64,000 nucleotides of DNA from an uncultured Duodenibacillus sp. (GTDB lineage: Bacteria; Pseudomonadota; Gammaproteobacteria; Burkholderiales; Burkholderiaceae_F). The notes beneath the pieces were generated by a model. The model was not told the origin of the DNA. It searched no databases and was given only the letters and a program-made list of their open reading frames with translations. Positions 28,966 through 37,884 of this stretch are shown piece after piece. How positions within the stretch are numbered: the stretch's first letter is position 1; the number at the start of each line of letters is the position of its first letter. The stretch covers positions 1 through 64,000 of the forward strand of contig CALXQK010000006.1 of the NCBI GenBank assembly GCA_944390745.1, in the 5' to 3' direction. A program made the position numbers and the translations under genes.

Positions 28966-30303
28966 ATGTCAACTTCAATGCTTGGCCCGGTCTTCTCCGG
29001 GCTTCCCCTCTGGCTTGTTATCACGGGCGCGCTTCTCATCATCCTTGCCGCCGTCGCGTGCGTACAGTTTTTTGCGCTTCTCGGCATGCGCCGCGAGATG
29101 CGGCGCACCGCCGAGACCCTCGAGGCGCGCGAGGCGCTGTTTTCAGAGGCGCTTGAGGCCGGGCTCGGGCGCATGCGCGAGGATCTCGTGCACGCCCAGA
29201 CCACGCAGGGGAGCTACTTTGCGAGCTTCATGCAGATCGAGCAGCAGGGGCGCGACAGCCAGGATCAGCGCCTTGACCGGCTTGCGCAGACCCTTGCGGC
29301 ATCCATGCAGCAGATGAACGGGTCGCTTGCCGCGGAGCTCGCGCGGCTGCGCACGGCCAATGAGGAGGCGCTCGGTCGCGTGCGCGAGACGGTCGACGAA
29401 AAGCTTCAGACCGCGCTCTCGGCGCGCCTTGCCGAAAGCTTCAAGACCGTCGAGGCGCAGCTCTCGCAAGTGCACCAGGGGCTCGGAGAAATGCGCGAAA
29501 TGGCCCGCGACGTTGACGGCCTGCGGCGCGTGCTCACCAATGTCAAGACTCGTGGGGTCTTCGGCGAGATGCAGCTCGCGCTTTTGCTGCAGGACATCCT
29601 CACCCCCGAGCAGTATCTCGTCAACGTTGCCACGCGCCCCAACAGCAGTGAGCGGGTGGAGTTTGCCGTCCGTCTGCCGGGCACTGACGGGGAGCGCGCG
29701 GTGCTGCTTCCCATCGACGCCAAGTTCCCGCTCGAGGACTACCAGCGGCTGGTGGCGGCAAGCGACTCGTGCGACGCCGCCGCGCAGGCGGCAAGCCTCA
29801 AGGCCCTTTCCTCGCGAATTCTTCTTGAGGCGCAGAAGATTCACGACAAGTACGTCGAGGTGCCCTACACGACGGAGTTTGCGGTGATGTACCTGCCCGT
29901 GGAAAGCCTCTGGAGCGAGGTGCTGCGGGTGCCGGGACTCGTGGAGCGCGTGCAGCGCGAGCACCACGTCGCCATCGCCGGGCCGTCGGCGCTCGCCGCT
30001 TTTCTCAACAGCCTGCAGATGGGCTTTCGCACGCTTGCCATTGAGCGCAAGTCCTCCGAGGTCTGGCAGCTGCTCGGGGAGATCAAGTCGGAGTTCGGGC
30101 GCTTTACGGATGCGGTGGCCGTCATGGAGAAAAAGCTCGAGGGCATTCGCTCGAGCCTTGAGAGCGTGCGCACCCGCACAAGCGTCATGAACCGCCGGCT
30201 GCGCGCCGTCGAGACGATCGACGCGGCCGCGGAAAAGTCTCCGCAGGGGTCCTGCCGTGAGCCGCCGGCCTCGTCGTCGGGCAAGGCCGGCGGGCTGCCC
30301 TGA
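28966..30303 (+). CDS. rmuC: RmuC-family DNA recombination protein
   Basis: RmuC proteins carry a restriction-nuclease-like core and limit inversions at short inverted repeats. The 445-residue product starts with a membrane helix (about 13-32, LVITGALLIILAAVACVQF), continues as a long coiled coil (to about 175), and then has the RmuC core: VLTNVKTRGVFGEMQL, LPIDAKFPLEDYQRL, FAVMYLPVESLW and the FRTLAIERKS helix. ATG 28966 is chosen because it puts the membrane helix at the N-terminus; an ATG at 28978 is also possible. No strong ribosome binding site is close. Function follows from family only. Confidence 0.9.
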   Translation: MSTSMLGPVFSGLPLWLVITGALLIILAAVACVQFFALLGMRREMRRTAETLEAREALFSEALEAGLGRMREDLVHAQTTQGSYFASFMQIEQQGRDSQDQRLDRLAQTLAASMQQMNGSLAAELARLRTANEEALGRVRETVDEKLQTALSARLAESFKTVEAQLSQVHQGLGEMREMARDVDGLRRVLTNVKTRGVFGEMQLALLLQDILTPEQYLVNVATRPNSSERVEFAVRLPGTDGERAVLLPIDAKFPLEDYQRLVAASDSCDAAAQAASLKALSSRILLEAQKIHDKYVEVPYTTEFAVMYLPVESLWSEVLRVPGLVERVQREHHVAIAGPSALAAFLNSLQMGFRTLAIERKSSEVWQLLGEIKSEFGRFTDAVAVMEKKLEGIRSSLESVRTRTSVMNRRLRAVETIDAAAEKSPQGSCREPPASSSGKAGGLP

Positions 30304-30409
30304 AAGGGCGCCTGTCCGGCCCGGGGCCCCTGAACCCCTGCGCTACAATGCGCCGCACTGAAAAGGCCCTCGGCGGCTTTGTTTTCCCTGCAGCTACATA
30401 CGATTCCTG

Positions 30410-33076
30410 ATGCCCAAGACCAAGAAGCCGGCTTCGACTCCGGATTTGTTTAGTTTTTCCGAAGAGAGCGCCTCCGTTTCCGAGGCGCCGCAGGCGCCCG
30501 TCCCCGGCGAGACTGCGTCTTCGCATGAGACGCCCGGGACGGCGTGCGAAGGTGCCGGCGCGCCGTCCATGGAGGCCGCAAGCGCATCGGAGCCTGAGGA
30601 TGCGGCGCAGCAAGCGCCCGAAGCCGGCGTTGAGCGCTCCGATGACGAGGCGCCCGCTGAAGGCGCCGCCGCGCGTGCTGACATCGACCAGGACGGGCTG
30701 CCGGCGGCCCTGAGCGACGGCGGCCCGGTTCAGTCCGACGGGACGCTGACGCTTGCGCGCTACGCCGCGCAGGCCTATCTTGAATACGCGCTTTCGGTGG
30801 TGAAGAGCCGTGCGCTGCCCGACGTCTTCGACGGCATGAAGCCCGTGCAGCGCCGCATTCTCTACGCCATGGACCGCATGCGCCTTGCGCCTCCGGCCAA
30901 GGCCGTCAAGTGCGCGCGCGTGGTGGGCGACGTGCTCGGCAAATACCATCCGCATGGCGATCAGGCGGCCTATGAGGCGATGGTGCGCATGGCGCAGGAC
31001 TTTTCGCTGCGCTACCCGCTCGTTGACGGCGAGGGAAACTTCGGGTCTCGCGACGGCGACGGCCCGGCGGCGATGCGCTACACCGAGGCGCGCCTCACGC
31101 AGATTTCCGAGCTGCTGCTCTCCGAGCTCGACAGCGGCGACGTGGACTTCGTGCCCAACTACGACGGCGCCTTCAAGGAGCCCACGCACCTGCCCGCGAA
31201 GCTTCCCTTCGTGCTTTTGAACGGCGCCAGCGGCATCGCCGTGGGCATGGCCACTGAAATTCCGCCGCACAATCTGCGCGAGGTCGCCGATGCGGTGCTG
31301 CTGCTTTTAAAGCACCCCGAGGCGAGCCTTGAGGAGGTGCTTGCCGTGCTGCCGGGCCCGGACTATCCGGGCGGCGGGCAGATCATCACGAGCCCCCAGG
31401 ACATCGCGCAGATCTATCGAACCGGACGCGGAAGCTTGCGGGTGCGGGCGCGGTACCACTTTGAGGAGCTGCAGCGCGGACTCTGGCAGCTCGTGGTCGA
31501 CGAGCTGCCGCCGGCGGCGAGCGCCGAGCTTGTGCTCTCGCAGATCGAGGAGCTTGCCAATCCCAAGCCCAAGGCGGGCAAGAAGTCGCTGACGGCCGAG
31601 CAGCAGGCCGACAAGGCCCTTGTGCTCTCGATGCTCGACGGCGTGCGCAACGAGTGCGACAAGGACACCGCGATGCGGCTCGTGTTTGAGCCGCGCACGG
31701 GCAGAATCGACCGCGAGGCGTTTGTGAGCCTGCTGCTCGCAAAGACTTCGCTTGAGTGCAATGCGCCGATGAACCTTGTGATGATCGGCACCGACGGACG
31801 GCCGCGCCAGAAGGGGCTTCTGGAAATCCTTCGCGAGTGGCTCGAGGCGCGCAAGCAGACGGTGCTTCGCAGAACGCGCACGCGGCTTGAGAAGGTTGAG
31901 CTGCGGCTGCACATTCTCGAAGGGCGCGCCCTTGCCGTCAACAACATCGAGCGGGTGATCGAGATCGTGCGCTTTGAGGACGATCCCAGGGCAAGGCTCA
32001 TGGAGGAGTTTCACCTCACCGAGGCCCAGGCCGAGGACATTCTTGAGCTGCGCCTGCGCCAGCTGGCCAATCTCGAGTATGAGCGCGTGCTCTCCGAAAT
32101 GGAGAAGCTGCGCGAGGAGGCCGCCGAGCTCAACCGCATTCTGGCCGACGAGAAGGTCCTGAAAAACGTCATCGCGCGCGAAACGCGCGAGGCGGCAAAG
32201 CGCTACGGCGACGACCGGCGCACGCTCATCGAGGAGGCGGCGCGCGCCTCGATTGAGGTTTCCGCCGCAAGCGAGCCTGTGACGGTGGTCATCTCCAAAC
32301 AGGGCTTTGTGCGCAGCCGCTCGGGGCACGGGCACGACGCCTCGCTGATGAGCTTCAAGCGCGGCGACGGACTGCTTGCAGCCTGGGAGTGCAGCAGCGA
32401 CGAGACGCTCATCGTTGTGGGCGGCAACGGCCGCATGTATTCCGTGGCCGTCGACCAGCTGCCCTCGGCGCGCGGCGACGGCAAGCCCATCACGAGCTTC
32501 ATCGACTTTGAAACCGGCACGGGCATTGCGGGCTACCTGGTGGGCGGCGACGATGTGCCCGTGGTGCTTGCCAACAGCGCGGGCCTTGGACTTTCGTGCA
32601 CGATTGGAAACCTCAAGGCGCGCGTTCGCGCCGGCAAGCTCTTCATGACCCTCGAGCCGCAGGCAAGGATGCTCGAGCCCTGCACGGTCGAGCCCGGGCG
32701 CACGATGCTGGCCTGTCTCTCGGGCGAGGGCCGCGTGCTTGTCTTTGCGCTCTCGGAGCTGAGAAGGCTTTCTGACGGCGGCAAGGGTGTGCGGCTCATG
32801 GACCTCAACGCGGGCGAGCAGCTGCTGCAGGCGGTGCCGGTCTCAGGGGACGGCCTTGTGGTCCGCGGCGTGCGCGGATCGACCGCGCGCAGCAAGAACA
32901 TCGTGCGCGGAGACTTTGAACGGCTTGTGGGGCGGCGCTCCCGCAAGGGCAGGGAGCCCGAGGTGCGCTTTGTGATCGAGTCGATTGAGCCGATCCGCCG
33001 CGAGCCGCCAGCGGGCGGCGCCGCGCCAGATGCTCCCGCCGCCGACGGCGACGAGGAGCTCGACCTGCTGGGCTAG
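30410..33076 (+). CDS. parC: DNA topoisomerase IV subunit A
   Basis: ParC is the DNA-cutting subunit of topoisomerase IV, which unlinks daughter chromosomes. The 888-residue protein has the winged-helix domain with [15 protein letters not shown], the active Tyr224 in [11 protein letters not shown], the [19 protein letters not shown] tower start and a C-terminal beta-pinwheel. Relative to E. coli ParC (Tyr120) it has about 104 additional N-terminal residues, which are low-complexity and rich in Ala, Pro, Ser and Glu. Gln185 stands where E. coli has the quinolone-linked Ser80; Glu84 is kept as Glu189. parE is not nearby. The ATG at 30410 is the only good start before the core, so the extension is likely real. 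Confidence 0.93.
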   Translation: MPKTKKPASTPDLFSFSEESASVSEAPQAPVPGETASSHETPGTACEGAGAPSMEAASASEPEDAAQQAPEAGVERSDDEAPAEGAAARADIDQDGLPAALSDGGPVQSDGTLTLARYAAQAYLEYALSVVKSRALPDVFDGMKPVQRRILYAMDRMRLAPPAKAVKCARVVGDVLGKYHPHGDQAAYEAMVRMAQDFSLRYPLVDGEGNFGSRDGDGPAAMRYTEARLTQISELLLSELDSGDVDFVPNYDGAFKEPTHLPAKLPFVLLNGASGIAVGMATEIPPHNLREVADAVLLLLKHPEASLEEVLAVLPGPDYPGGGQIITSPQDIAQIYRTGRGSLRVRARYHFEELQRGLWQLVVDELPPAASAELVLSQIEELANPKPKAGKKSLTAEQQADKALVLSMLDGVRNECDKDTAMRLVFEPRTGRIDREAFVSLLLAKTSLECNAPMNLVMIGTDGRPRQKGLLEILREWLEARKQTVLRRTRTRLEKVELRLHILEGRALAVNNIERVIEIVRFEDDPRARLMEEFHLTEAQAEDILELRLRQLANLEYERVLSEMEKLREEAAELNRILADEKVLKNVIARETREAAKRYGDDRRTLIEEAARASIEVSAASEPVTVVISKQGFVRSRSGHGHDASLMSFKRGDGLLAAWECSSDETLIVVGGNGRMYSVAVDQLPSARGDGKPITSFIDFETGTGIAGYLVGGDDVPVVLANSAGLGLSCTIGNLKARVRAGKLFMTLEPQARMLEPCTVEPGRTMLACLSGEGRVLVFALSELRRLSDGGKGVRLMDLNAGEQLLQAVPVSGDGLVVRGVRGSTARSKNIVRGDFERLVGRRSRKGREPEVRFVIESIEPIRREPPAGGAAPDAPAADGDEELDLLG

Positions 33077-33224
33077 ACTCTTTTTGCCGCGCGGTCTCAG
33101 GCGCCGCGCTGCGCGCTCCCGGCGCCGAGGTCTGCGCACGGGCCGCGCGCGCATGTCGTCGGGGTGCCGCGGGCGCCCTGGTTTTGAATGTTTGCCGCAC
33201 AGAGAACTGCGGCGGGGACAAGCG

Positions 33225-35129
33225 ATGAAGCACTCTGCGCTCAAGGACTTTTCCAAGCGACTCTCAACGCGCCTTCTGGCGCTGACGGCGCTCTGGGTGA
33301 CATTCATTGTTCTGACCATCGGCTACACGATGGCCCTGAGCTGGCGCATCGAGGACGCCGCGCGCACCCAGAGCACGGTCGGACAGCTCCCCGGGCAGAT
33401 CTACCGGCTCGTCATCATGGTCGACAAGCGCTACCCGCAGGTGAACTTTGACGCCGAGATGGAGGTCTTTGAGGAGGCCCTGGGCATCTTCGAGCATCCG
33501 TCGGCGCGAAGCTTCCTGACCGCCCCCGGCCATGATCCCGCGGAGCTCGACAGCTTCAAGCGCGAGTGGCGCTCGATGGTGCGCCCGCTTCTGGAGAGCA
33601 TGCGCAGCCAGCATCTGTTTACGCAGCAGCCCGAGATTGAGTCCTATGTGCGGCGGCTGTCGATGCTGCAGACGACGATCACGGAAAATCGCGCGCACTT
33701 TCTCACCGTGCAGCGCCGCCTGCAGATCTTTCTTGTGAGCGCAGCCGTCGGAAGCCTCTTTGTCATCATGTGGCTGCTGCTTGTCTGGGTGATTCGTCCC
33801 ACGGAGCGCTTGGGGCAGGCGATGGACAAGGTGATGCAGGGCAAGCTCAATGCGCGCGTCGAGCTGCACGGCAGCACCGAGTTTGAGGCGATCGGCAGGG
33901 GCTTCAACCGCATGGTGGGGCGGCTGCAGGACCTTGTTGAAAATCTCGAGGCCAAGGTCAAGGAAAAGACCGAGGCCGTGGAGCTGCAAAACCGCAATCT
34001 CTCGCAGCTCTACGAAATGACCACGTTCCTCGGGCAGCAGCACACGGTCGACGAGCTCTGCGAGGGCTTTACCTCCAAGCTCATGAGCTTTACGCAAAAC
34101 GACGGCTGCTCGGTTTATCTGATCGATCGACGCAGGAAGCGCGTCGAGCTCGTTGCAAGCGCCGATCTGCCGGCCGACGTCTTCGCCGCGCTCACGGTCA
34201 ATCCCATCGCGATCGACTCGGTGGAGTCCGTCTTCAAGAGCGACATGCCGCTTCGCATCACGGTCGACATGCCGCAGGACTTTCTGCCCGAGCTGCGCTT
34301 TCAGGACGCGAGCACCTACAAGACGGCCTATGTCTTTCACATCCGCAACGGCATCAAGGACATCGGCTTTTTCGTCATCTACTTCAGGGCGTTCGTGAAG
34401 CTGCCCACGCAGACCTACCGGCTCTATGAAAACTTCGGCACCCATCTTGGCGTTGCCATCGACAACGTGCGACTGATCGAGCGCGACCAGCAGTACGCGG
34501 TGATCCAGGAGCGCACCCTCATGGCGCAGGGACTGCACGACTCGATTGCGCAGTCGCTGTCGTTTCTCAATCTGCAGGTGCAGCTGCTTGAAACCGGACT
34601 GCACAACAAGGACGAGAGCCTTGTGGCCGACACCGTGGCGCTCATCAAGACGGGCGTCATGGAGTGCTACGAGGACGTGCGCGAGCTGCTGCTGAACTTC
34701 CGCGAGCGTCTGCACAAGGAGAGCTTCAGCGAGGGCATCGCCACCGTCATCGACCGCTTTGAAGCCCAGACCAAGCTCAAAGTGCGCCTGGTGATGTCGG
34801 GCTCGGGTGCCGAGCTCACCGACAAGCAGAAGCTGCAGGTGATCTTCATCATGCAGGAGGCGCTTGCCAACGTCCGGAAGCATTCGCGCGCCACGCTCGT
34901 GCAGGTGGTCATCCGCAACTTCGAGGACTTTGAGCTCATTGTGAGCGACAACGGCATCGGCATCGACGAGAAGATTCTCAAGGCCCGAAGCAAGCGCCAC
35001 GTGGGCTTGAACATCATGCGCGAGCGCGCCTCGCGCATCGGCGCGCGGGTGGCGATCGAAACCGTTGACCCCGCACTCTATCCGAGCGGCACCACGGTGC
35101 GGCTCACCATTCCCGCCGAGTCCAGATAA
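33225..35129 (+). CDS. NarX-type sensor histidine kinase
   Basis: A 634-residue membrane kinase. Two helices (about 18-38 and 164-186) flank a periplasmic four-helix domain; a HAMP domain follows (VIRPTERLGQAMDKVMQGKL), then a coiled coil, a GAF-like domain (about 270-420, DGCSVYLIDRRRKRVELVA), and HisKA_3 with the phospho-acceptor His438 in MAQGLHDSIAQSLSFL. The HATPase shows QEALANVRKHSRA and VSDNGIGID. This is the nitrate sensor NarX/NarQ architecture, but the P-box signature of nitrate binding is not clear, so the ligand is unknown. No response regulator lies next to it. A metallophosphoesterase starts 21 bases downstream. Confidence 0.9.
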   Translation: MKHSALKDFSKRLSTRLLALTALWVTFIVLTIGYTMALSWRIEDAARTQSTVGQLPGQIYRLVIMVDKRYPQVNFDAEMEVFEEALGIFEHPSARSFLTAPGHDPAELDSFKREWRSMVRPLLESMRSQHLFTQQPEIESYVRRLSMLQTTITENRAHFLTVQRRLQIFLVSAAVGSLFVIMWLLLVWVIRPTERLGQAMDKVMQGKLNARVELHGSTEFEAIGRGFNRMVGRLQDLVENLEAKVKEKTEAVELQNRNLSQLYEMTTFLGQQHTVDELCEGFTSKLMSFTQNDGCSVYLIDRRRKRVELVASADLPADVFAALTVNPIAIDSVESVFKSDMPLRITVDMPQDFLPELRFQDASTYKTAYVFHIRNGIKDIGFFVIYFRAFVKLPTQTYRLYENFGTHLGVAIDNVRLIERDQQYAVIQERTLMAQGLHDSIAQSLSFLNLQVQLLETGLHNKDESLVADTVALIKTGVMECYEDVRELLLNFRERLHKESFSEGIATVIDRFEAQTKLKVRLVMSGSGAELTDKQKLQVIFIMQEALANVRKHSRATLVQVVIRNFEDFELIVSDNGIGIDEKILKARSKRHVGLNIMRERASRIGARVAIETVDPALYPSGTTVRLTIPAESR

Positions 35130-35150
35130 CCGGCTCCTCGAGCAATCGTC

Positions 35151-36326
35151 ATGCGTTTTGCCGTCATTTATCCGCTCATTGCGGCCTTTGTCATCCTGCG
35201 GCTCATCTGGCCGGCCTTCAAGACGAGGCGCACGCGCATTGCGCTCATTGCGCTGCTCGTGCCCGGAGCGCTTTTTCCCGCCGTAGCGCGCTTCATCGGA
35301 GGCTCCATGGTGGCGCCGGTGCTGCCGCAGCCCGTCATGATCATCGGGGGGCTGCTGCAGAACTTCACCTTCTGTCTCTTTGCGCTCGTGCTGCTGCGCG
35401 AGGCGGCAAGCATCCCGGCGCGCATCGCCGGACTGCCGCTGCCCTGGCTCGGACGCTGCCGGCCGCTTTCCGCGGCGCTCATCGTCATCGCGGCGGCGGC
35501 CTCGATCTACGGCACCTGGCAGGCGACCCAGGCGCTCGCGGTGCGCGATGTGACGATTCCCGTGCGCGGCCTCGATGCGCGGCTCGAGGGTCTGACCATC
35601 GTGCAGCTCTCCGACCTGCACGTCTCGAGCGCCTTCGGGCGCGACCGCGTCGAGCGCGTGGTGGAGACTGTCAATGCCCTCAAGCCCGATCTCATCGCCG
35701 TGACGGGCGACTTCGTCGACGGCACGGTGCCCGAGCGCGGGGAGGATCTCAGGCCGCTCTCAAGGCTTTCGGCGCCGCTGGGCGTCTGGGGCTGCGAGGG
35801 CAACCACGAGCACTACGTGGACTATGAGGGCTGGCGCGAGTTTCTGCCCCGGCTCGGCATCCGCATGCTCTTCAACGAGCACGAGACCATTGACGTGCGC
35901 GGCACGCGCATGGTTGTTGCCGGACTCACCGACCCGATGGGGGCGCTGCGCTACGGGCGCGAGGCGCCTGACTCAGCCAAGGCCTTTGCAGGGGCGCCTC
36001 GGGATGCGTTCAGGCTTCTTTTGCTGCACCAGCCCAAGTTCGCCCCCCGCGTCGAGGGCAGGGCCGATCTGATCCTTTCCGGACACACCCACGGCGGTCA
36101 GGTCTTTCTTCTTTACCCGGTGGTCTCTAAACTCAACAACGGTTTTGTGAGCGGGCTCTACTCAATCGCCGGCGGGGTCAAGGTCTACGTCAATGCCGGC
36201 ACCGACGTCTGGAACGGCTTCCTGCTGCGTCTGGGAACGATCGGGGAGATCACGCGCATCACGCTTGTCCGCGCGCCGCAGGCGCCGGACGCCCAGGCAG
36301 AAGCTGCGGCAAAAGAGTCTCCGTAG
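35151..36326 (+). CDS. Membrane-bound metallophosphoesterase
   Basis: A 391-residue protein with several N-terminal hydrophobic helices (about 1-125) followed by a calcineurin-like phosphoesterase domain. The metal-binding motifs are complete: QLSDLHVSS, AVTGDFVDGT, GCEGNHEHY, LLLLHQPKF and LSGHTHGGQVF. This is the YaeI/YkuE type, some of which act on lipid or UDP-sugar pyrophosphates; the substrate here cannot be told. It starts 21 bases after the histidine kinase, so the two are probably co-transcribed, and dxr starts 27 bases after its stop. Confidence 0.9.
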   Translation: MRFAVIYPLIAAFVILRLIWPAFKTRRTRIALIALLVPGALFPAVARFIGGSMVAPVLPQPVMIIGGLLQNFTFCLFALVLLREAASIPARIAGLPLPWLGRCRPLSAALIVIAAAASIYGTWQATQALAVRDVTIPVRGLDARLEGLTIVQLSDLHVSSAFGRDRVERVVETVNALKPDLIAVTGDFVDGTVPERGEDLRPLSRLSAPLGVWGCEGNHEHYVDYEGWREFLPRLGIRMLFNEHETIDVRGTRMVVAGLTDPMGALRYGREAPDSAKAFAGAPRDAFRLLLLHQPKFAPRVEGRADLILSGHTHGGQVFLLYPVVSKLNNGFVSGLYSIAGGVKVYVNAGTDVWNGFLLRLGTIGEITRITLVRAPQAPDAQAEAAAKESP

Positions 36327-36353
36327 AACTGAAGAAAGAAAGGATTGATTGAG

Positions 36354-37523
36354 ATGGAAAACGTTGCCTTGCTCGGCGCCACGGGCTCAATTGGAACGAG
36401 CGCGCTTGATGTCATCGCGCGCTACCCCGAGCGCTACCACGTGCGCGTGCTCACGGCCAACACGAATGCAGAAAAGCTCGCGCAGCTTGCAAGCGTCTGG
36501 CAGCCCGAGACCGTGATTGCGGCCGATGAGTCTGCCTACAAGCCGCTGTGCGAGGCGCTCGAGCGGCTCGGCGTCAAGCACGTCTCGGTGGCCGCGGGCC
36601 CCGAGGCCGTCCGCGCCGCGGCCTGCGACCCGGAGGTCGACACCGTCATCATGGCCATCGTCGGCGCCGCGGGCGTGGTGCCGAGCTTTGCCGCCGCCTC
36701 GGCCGGAAAGCGCATTCTGATGGCCAACAAGGAAAGCGTGGTCTGCGGGGGCTCCATGCTCATGGAGCTTGTCGCAAGAACGGGCGCGGCCATTCTTCCG
36801 GTCGACAGCGAGCACAATGCCGTCTTTCAGTGTCTGCAGGCCGCGCGTCCCGAGGACCGCGCGGACGCCCGCATCTGGCTGACCTGCTCGGGCGGGCCGT
36901 TTCACGCCAGGCCCGGGATTGATCTCGAGAGCGTCACGCCTGAGATGGCGCTTGCGCACCCGACCTGGTCGATGGGGCGCAAGATCACGATCGACTCGGC
37001 CACGCTCATGAACAAGGGCCTCGAGGTGATCGAGGCGCACCACCTCTTTGACAAGAGCGCCGACGACATCAGCGTGGTCATCCATCCGCAGTCCGTCGTG
37101 CACTCCATGGTGGAGTTCGGCGACGGCGCCGTCATCGCCGAGCTTGGAACGCCGAGCATGAAGACGCCGATTGCCTATTGCCTCGGGTACCCCGAGCGGC
37201 TTTCGGGGGCGGCCAGACGACTTGATGTGACGGCGCTGTCCTCGCTCACCTTTGAGGCTCCCGACATGAAGCGCTTCGTGCAGCTTGCCTATGCCTACGA
37301 GGCAGTGCGCCGCGGCCAGGGCGCGGCCATCGTTCTCAACGCCGCCAATGAAGTCGGCGTGGAGGCCTTCCTTGCCGGGCGCGCGGGCTTTTGCGACATC
37401 GCGCGCGTGTGCCGGGCCATGATGGACGCGTATGTCGACGCCCCGCTCGTGGGACTTGAAGATGTCGTGGCGCTCGACCACGAGACCCGCGTGCGTGCGG
37501 GGGCGTGGCTCAAGCAGCGCTGA
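36354..37523 (+). CDS. dxr: 1-deoxy-D-xylulose 5-phosphate reductoisomerase
   Basis: Dxr (IspC) turns DXP into methylerythritol 4-phosphate with NADPH, the first committed step of the MEP isoprenoid route that feeds uppS. The 389-residue protein has the GATGSIG cofactor loop at 8-14, MANKESVVCGG, PVDSEHNAVFQ with metal ligands, and WSMGRKITIDSATLMNKGLE. ATG 36354 is preferred over TTG 36345 because AAGGA lies 9 bases before it. In most betaproteobacteria dxr sits between cdsA and rseP; here cdsA is 15 kb away and nrdDG comes before rseP. Confidence 0.97.
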   Translation: MENVALLGATGSIGTSALDVIARYPERYHVRVLTANTNAEKLAQLASVWQPETVIAADESAYKPLCEALERLGVKHVSVAAGPEAVRAAACDPEVDTVIMAIVGAAGVVPSFAAASAGKRILMANKESVVCGGSMLMELVARTGAAILPVDSEHNAVFQCLQAARPEDRADARIWLTCSGGPFHARPGIDLESVTPEMALAHPTWSMGRKITIDSATLMNKGLEVIEAHHLFDKSADDISVVIHPQSVVHSMVEFGDGAVIAELGTPSMKTPIAYCLGYPERLSGAARRLDVTALSSLTFEAPDMKRFVQLAYAYEAVRRGQGAAIVLNAANEVGVEAFLAGRAGFCDIARVCRAMMDAYVDAPLVGLEDVVALDHETRVRAGAWLKQR

Positions 37524-37643
37524 GAGGAAAATCCCGCGGGTTTTTCGCATCCGAAACACTAGGGTAAATCCTGATTCGGCCCTTGAACGCCCTGTTTGAC
37601 GTCCATCGACCGACGGGGCGCGCCCGCGCGCGAAAATGAAGTC

Positions 37644-37671
37644 TTGCACTCGTGGTCAGGCTTCGTAAAAT
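37644..37671 (+). promoter_or_regulatory. Candidate promoter of nrdD
   Basis: TTGCAC (37644-37649), a 16-base spacer and TAAAAT (37666-37671). It leaves a leader of roughly 205 bases. No NrdR box or FNR site was recognised in the region. Confidence 0.55.
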
Positions 37672-37884
37672 ACCACCGCTTGTGGTTGCCGCCCGGCTGA
37701 ACGCTAGATGCTGTTGGCCGGGTGTTTTCTCCCTGAGGCTTGAAATTGCTTGAAATTCGCTGCCTTCGGGGGGATTGCGGGCCCGGACGCCCGCAGACAA
37801 CATTCCCATTGCTGACAAACACTGCCCGGGGCGCCGAGGGCGCCGTCCGGGCGCAATTAATTGATTGATGAGAGGTGTTAGATC
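37672..37884 (+). promoter_or_regulatory. Structured leader of nrdD
   Basis: Visible elements: ACCAC/GTGGT hairpin (37672-37686); GCCCGGC pairing with GCCGGGT across an 18-base loop (37690-37723); tandem direct repeats CTTGAAATTG and CTTGAAATTC (37739-37758); and a very stable hairpin GCCCGGGGCGCC/GGCGCCGTCCGGGC (37827-37855) just before the ribosome binding site GAGAGG. The combination resembles a regulated leader, but no known riboswitch is recognised. Confidence 0.45.

Noticed and set aside
33264-35621. Minus-strand frame of 785 codons opposite the histidine kinase
   Set aside because: Antisense shadow of a real gene with clear kinase motifs; no domain on the minus strand.
37524-37884. 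Cobalamin riboswitch or NrdR boxes upstream of nrdD
   Set aside because: The conserved cores of these elements were not found in the leader.
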